A stretch of DNA of 64,000 bases, from assembly GCF_013372285.1 (NCBI RefSeq), contig NZ_CP054301.1:2659001-2723000 (forward strand), given 5' to 3'. The translations under genes and the position numbers were made by a program. Positions 8,383-17,707 of this stretch are shown here, in pieces; position 1 is the first letter of the stretch, and every line of letters begins with the position of its first letter. Below the pieces are notes generated by a model. The model worked only from the letters and a program-made list of their open reading frames with translations, did not search any database and had not been told where the DNA came from. The DNA comes from Marinomonas primoryensis (GTDB lineage Bacteria; Pseudomonadota; Gammaproteobacteria; Pseudomonadales; Marinomonadaceae).

Positions 8383-9144
8383 TCAAATAAATGGTGTAAG
8401 CGATTTATATATTTCCACATTATCGATTTTGTTTTCCTGTAGAAATTCGTTCATCTCTGAAACCAATTTATCTTGGTCTTTTCCGGGACCAATAAAAACA
8501 CCTTCAATACATGATTTAGGTAACACCATCTCAATATATGGAATATCCATTTCATCCCGTTTTCGATAGAGAACTGGAGTATTATCAGTTTTATTTAGAG
8601 AGATAACAGATCTGTGTTCTTGTTCGGCATAAAATGCATGATGCTTTATTGATGTTGCCTCATAAACTAAAGAACTTATAAACCAATCTTTATGGGTACC
8701 TAGATAGTACTCATCATATAAAAATAGTAACGAATCAAATTGCGCTGATAAATTAATATCCTTATAAGTTTCAGGGTAACTACATGATTGAACGGAGTTT
8801 TGTCTAAATGAACCTTCACAGGTTAAGGCTAATGTAACTAAACTCATATTAAAAATCACTGCGCAATTACCGTATGTTCTCCACATTGTTAGCTCGTCCC
8901 CTGCTAAACAAAGAGATGAAACGAATATATCCAAATCATCCAAGCTATTCATAGTTTCATTTTTTAAAGCATTTTTTTCTGCGTTAGATAAGTTTTTTGT
9001 ATCAGAGATACTATCAACAAGAATTTCTATACCTTTCGAAACTTCAGAATAATCATTTAAATACTTATAATGAGTTGCCCACAACCTTCCAGTCTTTAAA
9101 ATGTTTTTTACTGCATTTAAGTCTGTATACTGATATATATGCAT
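8383..9144 (-). CDS. DUF2971 protein carried on integron cassette 1
   Basis: The start chosen is the ATG at 9144, not the in-frame start at 9225. The ATG has an AAAGG ribosome site ten bases upstream and lies inside the cassette, whereas the longer frame would begin upstream of the cassette boundary at 9188. The 253-residue product opens with YQYTDLNAVKNILKTGRLWA and THYKYLND, the hallmark of DUF2971, and keeps the later DELTMWRTYG motif. The biochemical function is unknown. DUF2971 genes are often found in accessory and defence-rich regions, so a conflict role is possible but unproved. The stop lies 21 bases before the attC R'' box. The gene is visibly more AT-rich than its neighbours, which fits horizontal transfer. 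Confidence 0.85.
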   Translation of the reverse strand: MHIYQYTDLNAVKNILKTGRLWATHYKYLNDYSEVSKGIEILVDSISDTKNLSNAEKNALKNETMNSLDDLDIFVSSLCLAGDELTMWRTYGNCAVIFNMSLVTLALTCEGSFRQNSVQSCSYPETYKDINLSAQFDSLLFLYDEYYLGTHKDWFISSLVYEATSIKHHAFYAEQEHRSVISLNKTDNTPVLYRKRDEMDIPYIEMVLPKSCIEGVFIGPGKDQDKLVSEMNEFLQENKIDNVEIYKSLTPFI

Positions 9145-9181
9145 ATAATCATGACCTTTGTTCCTTTGTGGAAATTTAGTG

Positions 9182-9188
9182 GTATAAC
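9182..9188 (-). other. Cassette 1 recombination boundary
   Basis: GTTATAC on the minus strand. The similarity between the two cassette leaders ends here: upstream sequence matches 44566 onward and downstream sequence does not. Crossover between G and TT is the integron norm. Confidence 0.75.
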
Positions 9189-9405
9189 ATTTTATTAATG
9201 CGCATGCGCATTTAGACAATCTCAAAAGCGCATCAAAAGCTTGATAAATAATTGAATAACAATAGCTTTATCAAGCCATACACTATTCTTTAACTGGAAA
9301 AACGAGCGTGCGTATTATTTCATTTATCCATGGCGAATAATTTCCGCCCTGAATGCTCTTATTCATTGATACTAAGAGACTTTTTTACTTTCTGCCAGTA
9401 CAAAA
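9189..9405 (-). promoter_or_regulatory. Conserved leader, attI-like with possible cassette promoter, copy 1
   Basis: Upstream of cassette 1, this stretch is collinear with 44566-44783 upstream of cassette 2A. A near-identical block of about 37 bases touches the cassette and includes the self-complementary ATGCGCATGCGCAT. A divergent block follows, then a ~100-base similar block. A TTGATA box 17 bases from TTATTT in the variable part could be a cassette promoter. No integrase frame is present. The role as attI is inferred from position and duplication only. Confidence 0.5.
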
Positions 9406-9420
9406 CGCTTTAGACATTTT

Positions 9421-9480
9421 AGTCGCCCTGAAGGACGACCGACCCTAGATCATGAAAGCTTCGCTTTCTCCGGCAGATTA
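9421..9480. repeat. REP-like hairpin cluster, copy 1
   Basis: Several adjacent short stems: GTCGCCCT-GAA-GGACGAC, then a perfect GAAAGC-TTC-GCTTTC hairpin, then a CCGGCAGATTACGG remnant. The same order occurs at 44901-44987. This resembles extragenic palindromes of other Gammaproteobacteria. Confidence 0.65.
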
Positions 9481-9528
9481 CGGTCGTACCTCCCTCATCG
9501 CGCCCTACGCTTAGCTACGAGAAAGTCA

Positions 9529-9637
9529 GTTCGACGCGACGAAGTTGCGCGACTTTATGGAGTTTCAGGGTCATTAACGGAAAGACTTTCTTGAACAGAA
9601 AAACCAATCTATGCCTTACGATAAAAATCGTCTTGCT
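9529..9637 (+). repeat. Dispersed repeat R2, truncated right copy
   Basis: Contains the first half of the R2 unit (TTCGACGCGACGAAGTTGCG through CCAATCTATGCCTTACGATA), then diverges. It is inverted relative to the copy at 8046-8258, so the two bracket cassette module 1. Confidence 0.75.
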
Positions 9638-9690
9638 AAACCAGTATTAAACAACATGAATGAGACGTTTGGGCGAAGGCTCGATAAGAG

Positions 9691-9752
9691 AGCAACCCCA
9701 TCCTAACCTTCCCCTTGGAAGACATAAGGGGAGGGAACAAAGAACAACCCCA
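9691..9752 (+). repeat. C-rich dispersed palindromic repeat, copy 2
   Basis: ACCCCATCCTAACCTTCCCC, then TTGGAAGACATAAGGGGAGG. It is inverted relative to copy 1 at 7946-7998. The short frames across it are low complexity and not credible genes. Confidence 0.7.
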
Positions 9753-9797
9753 TCTTCCGTCTTCCTCTTGAAGAAAGGAGAAAAACTTAGGCACAAA

Positions 9798-9817
9798 AAA
9801 GAGGCCGAAGCCTCTTT
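9798..9817 (-). terminator. Rho-independent terminator of dcd
   Basis: On the minus strand, AAAGAGGC-TTCG-GCCTCTTT followed by a T run, about 20 bases after the dcd stop. It has a stable tetraloop and a U tract. Confidence 0.85.
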
Positions 9818-9837
9818 CTTGTCGATCTTAAAAAGAT

Positions 9838-10425
9838 CTAGGATTTATCGCCGGAAATCCGGCTCCCCACCGCTGTGGTTTGGTTTTTGTATTTCGCGTT
9901 ATCACGTTTGTTGTAAGGACGATCCGCGGAGCCTGACATGGTTTCGAAGTTAATCGCGCCGATGGTCATACCTGGACTTAGGGCGATGGGCAGTTTGCCG
10001 CCGTTGAGGAATTCTAAGACGATGCCGCCGCTCCAACCGGGGTCAATGCGATGTGCCGTTACATGAACCATTAAACCAAGGCGCGCTAAAGAAGAACGGC
10101 CGTCGAGCCAGCCGACGAGGTAATCAGGCAAGGTGACGGACTCTTTTGTCACGCCGAGCACTAATTCGCCCGGATGGATGAAGAATGGCTTGCCGTCGTC
10201 GACGATAATTTCTTCGCTCATCACGGATTCAATCACTTTGCTTAAGTCGGCTTTAGAGCTGCTTAAATCAAGATACGGCGCTGGGTGACCTTGAAAGACG
10301 CGAAACGAATTCCCTAATCGCAAGTCAACAGACACACCGCTGATCACGCTGTTATCAGGGCGAGGTTCAATTACGATAGAACCCTCGTCTAGGGCTTTTA
10401 TAATATCTCGGTCACACAAACGCAT
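9838..10425 (-). CDS. dcd: dCTP deaminase
   Basis: A 195-residue protein, close to the 193 residues of E. coli Dcd. It has the family's MRLCDRDI start, the [12 protein letters not shown] block, [12 protein letters not shown] and the active-site stretch [15 protein letters not shown] with the catalytic glutamate. It should deaminate dCTP to dUTP, supplying dUMP for thymidylate synthesis, as a cytoplasmic homotrimer. It lies nine bases downstream of apbC on the same strand, so the two are probably co-transcribed, and it ends in a good terminator. Confidence 0.96.
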   Translation of the reverse strand: MRLCDRDIIKALDEGSIVIEPRPDNSVISGVSVDLRLGNSFRVFQGHPAPYLDLSSSKADLSKVIESVMSEEIIVDDGKPFFIHPGELVLGVTKESVTLPDYLVGWLDGRSSLARLGLMVHVTAHRIDPGWSGGIVLEFLNGGKLPIALSPGMTIGAINFETMSGSADRPYNKRDNAKYKNQTTAVGSRISGDKS

Positions 10426-10434
10426 TATTTTTCC

Positions 10435-11505
10435 TTAGTCGTCACTCATGCCAATGGTCGGCATGGTGAATTGATCGTTTTGATTGGATGCAAGGGTAGC
10501 ACCAAGCTTGCGCGCAATCGACTGATAAATAGCGGCGGTGTCACTTTCTGGCGCGCTCACTACAATGGGTTTACCTGCATCACTTTGCTCGCGGATCGCT
10601 AAGCTTAATGGCAGTTTACCCAACACATTGACGTTATATTCTTTGGCAAGGCTGGCGCCGCCTTCATCGCCAAAGATAGCTTCGTGATGCCCACAGTTCG
10701 AACAAATATGCGTCGACATGTTTTCGACCACGCCCAACACAGGGATCTTCACTTTATTGAACATTTCAATGCCACGACGCGCATCAAGCAAGGCAATATC
10801 TTGTGGCGTAGTAACAATAACTGAACCCGCTACTGGCACTTTTTGCGCCAAGGTAAGCTGAATGTCGCCCGTACCCGGTGGCATGTCGATGAACAAATAA
10901 TCCAAATCATCCCAATCGGTTTGCGTCAAAATTTGCATCAAGGCGCCGGTTACCATTGGGCCACGCCAAGCAACTGGGGTGTCTTTGGTGGTTAGAAAGG
11001 CCATCGACATCACTTGAACGCCATAGGCCATTGGGGGCGTGAAGAATTTGTCTTCGCGAACCTGCGGGCGAGTGCCTTCGGCAAAGCCCATCATCATGCC
11101 TTGGCTTGGCCCGTAAATGTCAGCGTCGAGTATCCCCACGCGAGCACCCTCTTTTGCCATGGCCAAAGCAAGGTTGACGGTGGTGGTCGATTTGCCCACA
11201 CCGCCTTTGCCAGAGGCAACCGCGATGATGTTCTTCACACCTTTTAATCCTGCAATATTGCCTTGCGTCGCGTGACTTTCGATCTTGTGTTCAATGTCTA
11301 GCACCACGTCTCGGCTTTCACTTAGTTGACTTTTAATGCGGGCTTCAAGAGACGCTTGCTCTTTATGAGCGGGGTAACCCAAGCTCAATGTAATGTGCAG
11401 ACGCTTTTCGTCACTGATTAGAGTCCAAACAGCACCATAAGGTTGACCGCAGTTATCATCGATCAGCGTTTCTAATGTTGCCTGTAGTTGGGCGTCAGTT
11501 TGCAT
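10435..11505 (-). CDS. apbC: Mrp/ApbC-type iron-sulfur cluster carrier ATPase
   Basis: A 356-residue P-loop protein of the Mrp/NBP35 group. An N-terminal domain of about 90 residues (MIP18-like) is followed by the deviant Walker A GKGGVGKST near residue 99. The switch and Walker B motifs (DADIYGPSQG, LFIDMPPGTGD) follow, then the Fe-S binding CSNC pair near residue 275. The family binds a [4Fe-4S] cluster at a dimer interface and hands it to apo-proteins. It faces metG divergently and runs into dcd. Confidence 0.94.
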   Translation of the reverse strand: MQTDAQLQATLETLIDDNCGQPYGAVWTLISDEKRLHITLSLGYPAHKEQASLEARIKSQLSESRDVVLDIEHKIESHATQGNIAGLKGVKNIIAVASGKGGVGKSTTTVNLALAMAKEGARVGILDADIYGPSQGMMMGFAEGTRPQVREDKFFTPPMAYGVQVMSMAFLTTKDTPVAWRGPMVTGALMQILTQTDWDDLDYLFIDMPPGTGDIQLTLAQKVPVAGSVIVTTPQDIALLDARRGIEMFNKVKIPVLGVVENMSTHICSNCGHHEAIFGDEGGASLAKEYNVNVLGKLPLSLAIREQSDAGKPIVVSAPESDTAAIYQSIARKLGATLASNQNDQFTMPTIGMSDD

Positions 11506-11728
11506 TCGGTGCTCCTAGTGAGGCCGTGATAAGAATAATTTTATATTATGTGCCAAGTGTGGGGGCAAATTGCGGAAAAGCAAGCCTAACCCTTGCACAC
11601 TTGTGGCTGGGTCTTATAATTACGCACTCTACATACTATCTGTGTTTTAGGCTTTTTAATTGTTCGTCATCCGTCCCTAATTCTTGGTAGAATATCCGAC
11701 CTTTTTTAATCCAGCAGGCTTATCAAAA

Positions 11729-13795
11729 ATGGCACAAACGCAACGCAAAATTTTAGTCACCAGCGCCCTTCCTTATGCTAATGGTTCTATCCATTTAGGG
11801 CACATGCTGGAACACATCCAAACAGATATCTGGGTGCGTTTTCAAAAAATGCGCGGTCATCTTTGTACAGCAGTTTGTGCGGACGATGCCCATGGCACCG
11901 CCATTATGATTAAAGCCGCTCAACTCGGCATCACTTCAGAAGAATTAATTGAAGGCGTTCGCCAAGAGCACATGGCTGACTTTAACGATTTCTTGATTGG
12001 TTACGACAACTACCATACAACGCATTCTGACGAAAACCGTGAAATTTCAAGCCATATTTATAAGCAGTTACGTGATAACGGCAAAATTGCTGTTCGTTCT
12101 ATCGTGCAAGCATACGACCCCGAGAAAGAAATGTTCCTTGCGGATCGTTTCATCAAGGGAACGTGCCCTAAGTGCAAAGCGGAAGACCAATACGGCGACA
12201 ACTGTGAAGTGTGTTCTGCGACTTACACGCCAATGGAAATGATCAATCCGGTTTCTGTGTATTCTGGTGCGACGCCTGTTGAAAAAGAATCGGAACACTA
12301 TTTCTTCAAGCTTCCAGACTTCCAAGATTTCCTAACCACTTGGACTCGCAGTGGCACCTTGCAAGAGCAAGTCGCTAACAAGCTATCCGAATGGCTTGAT
12401 TCAGGCTTAAAAGAATGGGATATCAGCCGTGATGCGCCTTACTTTGGTTTTGAAATTCCAGATGCGCCGGGGAAATATTTCTATGTTTGGCTAGACGCAC
12501 CGATTGGTTACATGGCGAGCTTCCAGAATTTATGTGATCGTACCGAAGGTTTGAATTTTGACGATTACTGGGCACAAGATTCTGATGCGGAGCTTTATCA
12601 TTTTATTGGCAAAGACATTATCAATTTCCATGCCTTGTTCTGGCCTGCGATGCTGGATTGTGCAGGCTATCGCACACCAACTAAGGTTAATGCGCACGGC
12701 TATGTCACGGTAGACAATAAAAAAATGTCCAAGTCCCGTGGTACTTTTATTAAGGCTCGCACTTACTTGAACCATTTAGACCCACAATATTTACGCTACT
12801 ACTTTGCGGCAAAACTGAATGCCAGTATTGATGATATCGATTTGAATTTGCAAGATTTCATCCAGCGCGTGAATTCAGACGTCGTTGGTAAAGTGGTCAA
12901 CATCGCCAGCCGAACAGCCAGTTTCATTGGCAAAAAGTTCGATGGTCAATTAGCAAGCGAGATCAGCGAACCTGAGATGATCCAGTCTTTTATCGATGCC
13001 GGCGAAACGATTGCTCAGCATTATGAAAGCCGTGAATACGGTAAAGCCATTCGTGAGATAATGCGCCTTGCCGATGTGGCCAATACTTACATTGCCGATC
13101 AAGCACCTTGGGTCTTGGCTAAAGACGAAGCAACGCTGCCGAAGGTTCAAGAAGTGTGTACCGTGGCGCTGAACTTGTTCAGTATCTTAGCGACTTATCT
13201 GAAACCTGTGATGCCAAACATGATCGCCGATGCCGAAGCTTTCCTTGGCAAAGAGCTAACATGGGACAACCGCAGCGAATTGCTATTTGGTAACAAAGTT
13301 AATGCGTTTAAACCTTTGATGGGTCGTATTGATCAGAAGCAAATTGATGCCATGATCGAAGAAGGCAAAGCAGAAGCCTTGATCGAAGCCGCGGCAAAAG
13401 AAGCCGCAGAGCCTTCAGATCAAACAGTACCGCAAGAAGCAACAGAGTTGAGCAAAGAGCCGATAGAAGCGGAAATTAATTTCGATGACTTTGCTAAAGT
13501 GGATTTGCGTATCGCGCTAATCACCAAAGCAGAACACGTTGAAAAAGCCAATAAGTTGCTAAAATTGACGCTCGATATCGGTGGTGAAACTCGTACGGTT
13601 TTCTCTGGTATTAAGTCTGCTTACAAGCCAGAAGATTTAGAAGGCAAATACACCGTCATGGTGGCCAACCTTGCGCCACGTAAAATGAAGTTTGGCCTGT
13701 CAGAAGGCATGGTATTAGCCGCAGGTCCTGGCGGTGAAGATATTTATCTTCTAGAACCTCATAGTGGTGCTAAGCCTGGCCAACGCGTTATGTAA
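11729..13795 (+). CDS. metG: Methionyl-tRNA synthetase
   Basis: The frame is open from 11684, but the ATG at 11729 ([19 protein letters not shown]) matches the family start and gives 688 residues, near the E. coli 677. Seen are the class I HLGH motif at residues 22-25, the zinc-binding CPKC and CEVC pairs around residues 146-163, KMSKS near residue 333 and the anticodon-binding helical domain. After an acidic/alanine linker comes the C-terminal tRNA-binding dimerisation domain ([11 protein letters not shown] through [12 protein letters not shown]). It charges initiator and elongator tRNA-Met. It is divergent from apbC. Confidence 0.97.
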   Translation: MAQTQRKILVTSALPYANGSIHLGHMLEHIQTDIWVRFQKMRGHLCTAVCADDAHGTAIMIKAAQLGITSEELIEGVRQEHMADFNDFLIGYDNYHTTHSDENREISSHIYKQLRDNGKIAVRSIVQAYDPEKEMFLADRFIKGTCPKCKAEDQYGDNCEVCSATYTPMEMINPVSVYSGATPVEKESEHYFFKLPDFQDFLTTWTRSGTLQEQVANKLSEWLDSGLKEWDISRDAPYFGFEIPDAPGKYFYVWLDAPIGYMASFQNLCDRTEGLNFDDYWAQDSDAELYHFIGKDIINFHALFWPAMLDCAGYRTPTKVNAHGYVTVDNKKMSKSRGTFIKARTYLNHLDPQYLRYYFAAKLNASIDDIDLNLQDFIQRVNSDVVGKVVNIASRTASFIGKKFDGQLASEISEPEMIQSFIDAGETIAQHYESREYGKAIREIMRLADVANTYIADQAPWVLAKDEATLPKVQEVCTVALNLFSILATYLKPVMPNMIADAEAFLGKELTWDNRSELLFGNKVNAFKPLMGRIDQKQIDAMIEEGKAEALIEAAAKEAAEPSDQTVPQEATELSKEPIEAEINFDDFAKVDLRIALITKAEHVEKANKLLKLTLDIGGETRTVFSGIKSAYKPEDLEGKYTVMVANLAPRKMKFGLSEGMVLAAGPGGEDIYLLEPHSGAKPGQRVM

Positions 13796-13841
13796 AAGCG
13801 TTTGCGTCATGTAAGTAACATGGCCCTTGTGGCAACGATAG

Positions 13842-13890
13842 TAACGCTCACCTTAGTGAATGAGAAAGAACATTAATAAGGTGAGTGTTA
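13842..13890 (+). terminator. Probable terminator of metG
   Basis: A 14-base arm TAACGCTCACCTTA pairs with TAAGGTGAGTGTTA with one wobble and a loop of about 20 bases, followed by GCATTTTTAG. It lies 46 bases after the metG stop. Confidence 0.55.
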
Positions 13891-14079
13891 GCATTTTTAG
13901 ACAATCATAAACCAAACTTATATAAGCATAACTTATTATCTATATACTAAATCAGACTAAATACACAAGAGTTTTAGTCTTGTTAGTTATAAGCAGATTG
14001 GTATAGTTACGCTCGAAGATACTTTTTATCAAAAGCATCTAAAATCAACGAATTCACTACACACTTTTTTGGACGTGAG

Positions 14080-14661
14080 ATGACTGAATATCTCCTGATA
14101 CTGGTCAGTACCATTCTGGTTAATAACTTTGTATTGGTACAGTTTTTGGGCCTTTGCCCTTTTATGGGCGTGTCTGGGAAACTGGAAACTTCCATTGGCA
14201 TGGCCATGGCGACGACCTTTGTTTTAACTCTGTCGAGCCTGTGTAGTTACCTGACTTACACCTATATACTTCAGCCGTTTGGCCTTGAGTATTTGCAAAC
14301 CATTTCCTTTATTTTGGTGATTGCTGTCGTTGTGCAGTTCACTGAAATGGTCGTCCGTAAAACCAGCCCTCTTCTTTATCGTGTACTCGGTATTTTTTTA
14401 CCGCTTATCACCACTAACTGCGCGGTGTTAGGTGTCGCATTACAAAACATCAGTAAGCAAAACGGATTTGTAGAATCCATTCTTTACGGCTTTGGCGCGG
14501 CGGTAGGTTTCTCATTTGTCCTGATTCTATTTTCCGCCATGCGCGAACGCATTAACGTCGCTGACGTACCAACGGTATTTAAAGGTTCTGCTATCGGTAT
14601 GATTACCGCGGGACTCATGGCTCTGGCCTTCATGGGCTTTACCGCCCTAGTGCAGATTTAG
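14080..14661 (+). CDS. rnfA: Rnf electron transport complex subunit A
   Basis: A 193-residue membrane protein with six hydrophobic segments, the same length as E. coli RsxA. It has the family blocks [18 protein letters not shown] and [16 protein letters not shown], each with one of the cysteines proposed to bind an Fe-S cluster within the membrane. It is the first gene of a tightly packed rnfABCDGE operon. The complex links ferredoxin and NADH pools to Na+ or H+ movement, and in E. coli it also resets SoxR. The ion used here cannot be read from the sequence. Confidence 0.96.
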   Translation: MTEYLLILVSTILVNNFVLVQFLGLCPFMGVSGKLETSIGMAMATTFVLTLSSLCSYLTYTYILQPFGLEYLQTISFILVIAVVVQFTEMVVRKTSPLLYRVLGIFLPLITTNCAVLGVALQNISKQNGFVESILYGFGAAVGFSFVLILFSAMRERINVADVPTVFKGSAIGMITAGLMALAFMGFTALVQI

Positions 14662-14669
14662 GAGCCGAT

Positions 14670-15266
14670 ATGTTGACTGTTTTACTCGCTATTGGAATCT
14701 TGGTGCTTTTGTCGCTTGTTTTCGGCGCTATTCTTGGCTACGCCAATGTACGTTTTCATGTGGAAGGCGACCCAATAATTGACCAAATTGACGCGATTCT
14801 CCCACAAACCCAGTGTGGTCAATGTGGCCATCCAGGTTGTCGTCCGTACGCAGAAGCCATCTCCAACGGTGAAGCCATCAACCATTGCCCTCCCGGTGGA
14901 CAAGCAACGATTCAAGCGTTAGCGGATTTACTCGATGTAGAAGCCATTCCATTAGACGGTGACCACGGCACAGAAAGCGCAAAACGTGTCGCAGTGATTC
15001 GCGAAGACGAATGCATAGGTTGCACAAAATGCATTCAGGCTTGCCCTGTCGATGCTATTTTAGGCGCTGCAAAACAAATGCACACCGTGATTGCCGATGA
15101 GTGCACAGGTTGCGATCTTTGTGTTGAACCTTGTCCAGTAGATTGTATCGATATGGTAGAAGTTGGCGTGACAGCGAAAACGTGGGCGTGGAACAAACCG
15201 CAAGGCATCGCGGAAACCTCGTTGAATATTATTGCCACCGACCGCACAGCGGAGGTTGTTCACTAA
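14670..15266 (+). CDS. rnfB: Rnf electron transport complex subunit B (ferredoxin-like)
   Basis: A 198-residue protein with one N-terminal membrane helix. A four-cysteine Fe-S motif (CGQCGHPGC followed by NHCPPGG) is then followed by two classical 4Fe-4S motifs, [12 protein letters not shown] and [12 protein letters not shown]. It receives electrons from ferredoxin and passes them into the complex. It starts eight bases after rnfA with a GGAG site, and its stop overlaps the rnfC start (TAATG). Confidence 0.96.
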   Translation: MLTVLLAIGILVLLSLVFGAILGYANVRFHVEGDPIIDQIDAILPQTQCGQCGHPGCRPYAEAISNGEAINHCPPGGQATIQALADLLDVEAIPLDGDHGTESAKRVAVIREDECIGCTKCIQACPVDAILGAAKQMHTVIADECTGCDLCVEPCPVDCIDMVEVGVTAKTWAWNKPQGIAETSLNIIATDRTAEVVH

Positions 15267-17707
15267 TGCAAACGGCTAACATTTTTTCTTTTCACGGCGG
15301 CATTCATCCAGCTGAAAATAAAGCGCAATCATTACAGCTACCATTGGGCCGACCTAATTTACCAAGCGAGCTTATATTGCCGCTTGGACAACACATAGGG
15401 CAAAGTTCTCGTCCGCTTGTGGCAATTGGCGACCACGTGTTAAAAGGCGAGACCATCGCCATCAACAATGGCTTTTTGAGCAGTTTTTTACACGCGCCAA
15501 CGTCAGGCAGCATCACGGCCATTGAAGAACGACTTATTGCACACCCTTCTGGATTAAGTGACCTTTGCATCATTTTGTCACCCGATGGAAAAGAAGAATG
15601 GACTGCACTTGAACCATTAATCCAGTGGCAAACAAACAGCAAAACCGACGTGTTAGCCTACTTAGCAAAAATGGGCATTGTCGGCATGGGTGGCGCAGGC
15701 TTCCCGACGCAGGTAAAGCTGCAAGGCGCGCACAAGAATCCACTGACGCATTTCATAATCAATGCAGCAGAGTGTGAACCTTACATTACCGCGGATGACA
15801 TGTTAATTCGTGAGAAAACTCTAGAATTAATTTTAGGCATCGAAATACTTCAACACCTCGTAGAAGCGGATCAAGTTGTCATTGGCATTGAAGACAATAA
15901 ACCCACTGCGATTTCGGCTTTAAAATCATTACTTGAAGAGCGTAACAGCGACATCCAATTGGCGGTGGTACCGACTAAATACCCTTCCGGCGGTGAAAAA
16001 CAGCTCATTCAATTGCTCACGGGCGAAGAGGTTCCAAGCGGCCAATATCCAGCCGACATTGGCGTACTTTGTCAAAACGTTGGGACTTGTGTCGCCGTTC
16101 ACGATTCGGTTTATCTTGGCAAACCTCTTATATCGCGCTTTACCACCTTGACGGGTGATGCACTTAAAGCGCCGCAAAACGTAGAAGTTTTGTTGGGAAC
16201 ACCCGTCGCGCATTTACTGGATTACGCCGAATCAAAACAAGACAAACTACACAGATTGGTTATGGGTGGCCCAATGATGGGCTACACACTAGATTCTGCT
16301 GCGGTTCCTATTGTTAAAACCAGTAACTGTATTTTGGCGGCGACCAAAAAAGAACTGCCTGCACCCGCGCCAGAACAAGCCTGTATTCGCTGCGGAATGT
16401 GCGAACAAGCCTGCCCAGCCAGTTTGTTGCCTCAGCAGTTACTTTGGTTCAGCAAAAGCCAAGAGCACGAAAAAGCCGAGCATCACAACTTGTTCGATTG
16501 CATCGAATGCGGTGCCTGTTCTTATGTTTGCCCAAGCAGTATTCCTTTGGTGCAATATTACCGCCACTCTAAAAGCAGCATTCGCGAAGCCCGTGAATCC
16601 AACGTGAAAGCCGACCTAGCGAAGCAGCGTTTTGAAGCACGTAAAGCTCGTCAAGACGCCGAAACCGCTGAGAAAGAAGCGAAACGCCTTGCTCGTCAAA
16701 AAGCCACGTCAAGCAAACCCACTGGTGAGAAAAAAGCTGCTCCAACGAAAGTTGTGCCAGCTACTGCGCCAATCAGCGATGATACGAAAAAGCTAAAAGT
16801 GGACGTTGCTATTGGCAAATCCAAGCTTAAAAAACTGCAAAAGCAATTGCTTGAAGCGCAAGAGAGCGAACATCTTGAAGAAGTAAATACGCTACAACTG
16901 CAATTCACAGAGCAAGAAAAGATCCTTGTTTCGTTAGAAGAGCAATTAGCAAAAACCGCAGCGCCTATTGCCGCGCCAGCAACCACTACGGAAAAAACAC
17001 CGCTTAGCGACGAATTGAAAAAAGCGAAAATTGATGCAGCCATGGCCAAAGCGGCGATTAAAAAAGTCGAGAAGGCACTCAAAAAAGCAGAAGAGATCAA
17101 CGCACCAGAGATAGACGCAATACGCCAGCAATTAAAAGAAGCGCAGCAACGTGCCGATGAGCTGGAAAAAGCCTTAGCCAACCCTGCAAGCGCTGCACCT
17201 AAAGCGGAAAAAGCAACGCCGCTTTCCAGTTCAAACATAGACGCCGATGCGGCCAAAAAACGTAAAATTGATCTCGCCATTGCCAAAGCGGGCATCAAAA
17301 AAGCCGAAAAGAACATTGCCCTATTAAAAGAACAAGGCAAAGACGAGACAGAAATCAGCGCATCAGAATGGCCTCAAAAACTGATCGTGGCGCAAGAAAA
17401 ACTCACCAAACTTGAGTCAGAAAATATTCCATCTGATGCGGACAGTAATGACTCGAACGTCGAGAAAAAAAGCACGCAAATTTCGACCGCTGAATCGGAT
17501 TTAGCCGTAAAGGTCAAAAAGCAAAAAATCGCAGCAGCATTGGCAAAAGCGCAAATTAATAAATTAACCAAACGCTTGGAAAACACGCCTGAAGACGCGG
17601 ACAGTATCCAACAAGAAATAGCAGCAACGCGTCAAAAACAGCACGACGCCGAAGCCTTGTTAGCGCAACTCACCCATTCGCAAGATAATACGCAAGAGAA
17701 TCGTTAG
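15266..17707 (+). CDS. rnfC: Rnf electron transport complex subunit C with long repeat tail
   Basis: The frame is open from 15131, but the ATG at 15266 ([15 protein letters not shown]) overlaps the rnfB stop and matches the family start, giving 813 residues. The core to about residue 445 has the NADH/FMN-binding fold (GGAGFPTQVKL, KYPSGGEKQLIQLLTG) and two 4Fe-4S motifs, CIRCGMCEQACP and CIECGACSYVCP. The rest is an alanine-, lysine- and glutamate-rich coiled coil. Four degenerate repeats with a KxKIDxAxAKAxIKKxEK core begin near residues 502, 580, 658 and 747. Long tails of this type are known in RnfC of some Gammaproteobacteria; their role is unclear. The rnfD ATG follows directly. Confidence 0.95.
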   Translation: MQTANIFSFHGGIHPAENKAQSLQLPLGRPNLPSELILPLGQHIGQSSRPLVAIGDHVLKGETIAINNGFLSSFLHAPTSGSITAIEERLIAHPSGLSDLCIILSPDGKEEWTALEPLIQWQTNSKTDVLAYLAKMGIVGMGGAGFPTQVKLQGAHKNPLTHFIINAAECEPYITADDMLIREKTLELILGIEILQHLVEADQVVIGIEDNKPTAISALKSLLEERNSDIQLAVVPTKYPSGGEKQLIQLLTGEEVPSGQYPADIGVLCQNVGTCVAVHDSVYLGKPLISRFTTLTGDALKAPQNVEVLLGTPVAHLLDYAESKQDKLHRLVMGGPMMGYTLDSAAVPIVKTSNCILAATKKELPAPAPEQACIRCGMCEQACPASLLPQQLLWFSKSQEHEKAEHHNLFDCIECGACSYVCPSSIPLVQYYRHSKSSIREARESNVKADLAKQRFEARKARQDAETAEKEAKRLARQKATSSKPTGEKKAAPTKVVPATAPISDDTKKLKVDVAIGKSKLKKLQKQLLEAQESEHLEEVNTLQLQFTEQEKILVSLEEQLAKTAAPIAAPATTTEKTPLSDELKKAKIDAAMAKAAIKKVEKALKKAEEINAPEIDAIRQQLKEAQQRADELEKALANPASAAPKAEKATPLSSSNIDADAAKKRKIDLAIAKAGIKKAEKNIALLKEQGKDETEISASEWPQKLIVAQEKLTKLESENIPSDADSNDSNVEKKSTQISTAESDLAVKVKKQKIAAALAKAQINKLTKRLENTPEDADSIQQEIAATRQKQHDAEALLAQLTHSQDNTQENR

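Noticed and set aside
8354..8569. A 71-codon frame opposite the DUF2971 gene
   Set aside because: It is a shadow of the real gene; the minus-strand gene has family motifs and a ribosome site.
9660..9953. A 97-codon plus-strand frame over the C-rich repeat and dcd end
   Set aside because: It is antisense to dcd and reads through a repeat, with low-complexity protein sequence.
15131..15265. An rnfC start at 15131 giving a 45-residue extension
   Set aside because: The extension lies within rnfB in another frame and has no ribosome site; the ATG at 15266 matches the family start and overlaps the rnfB stop.
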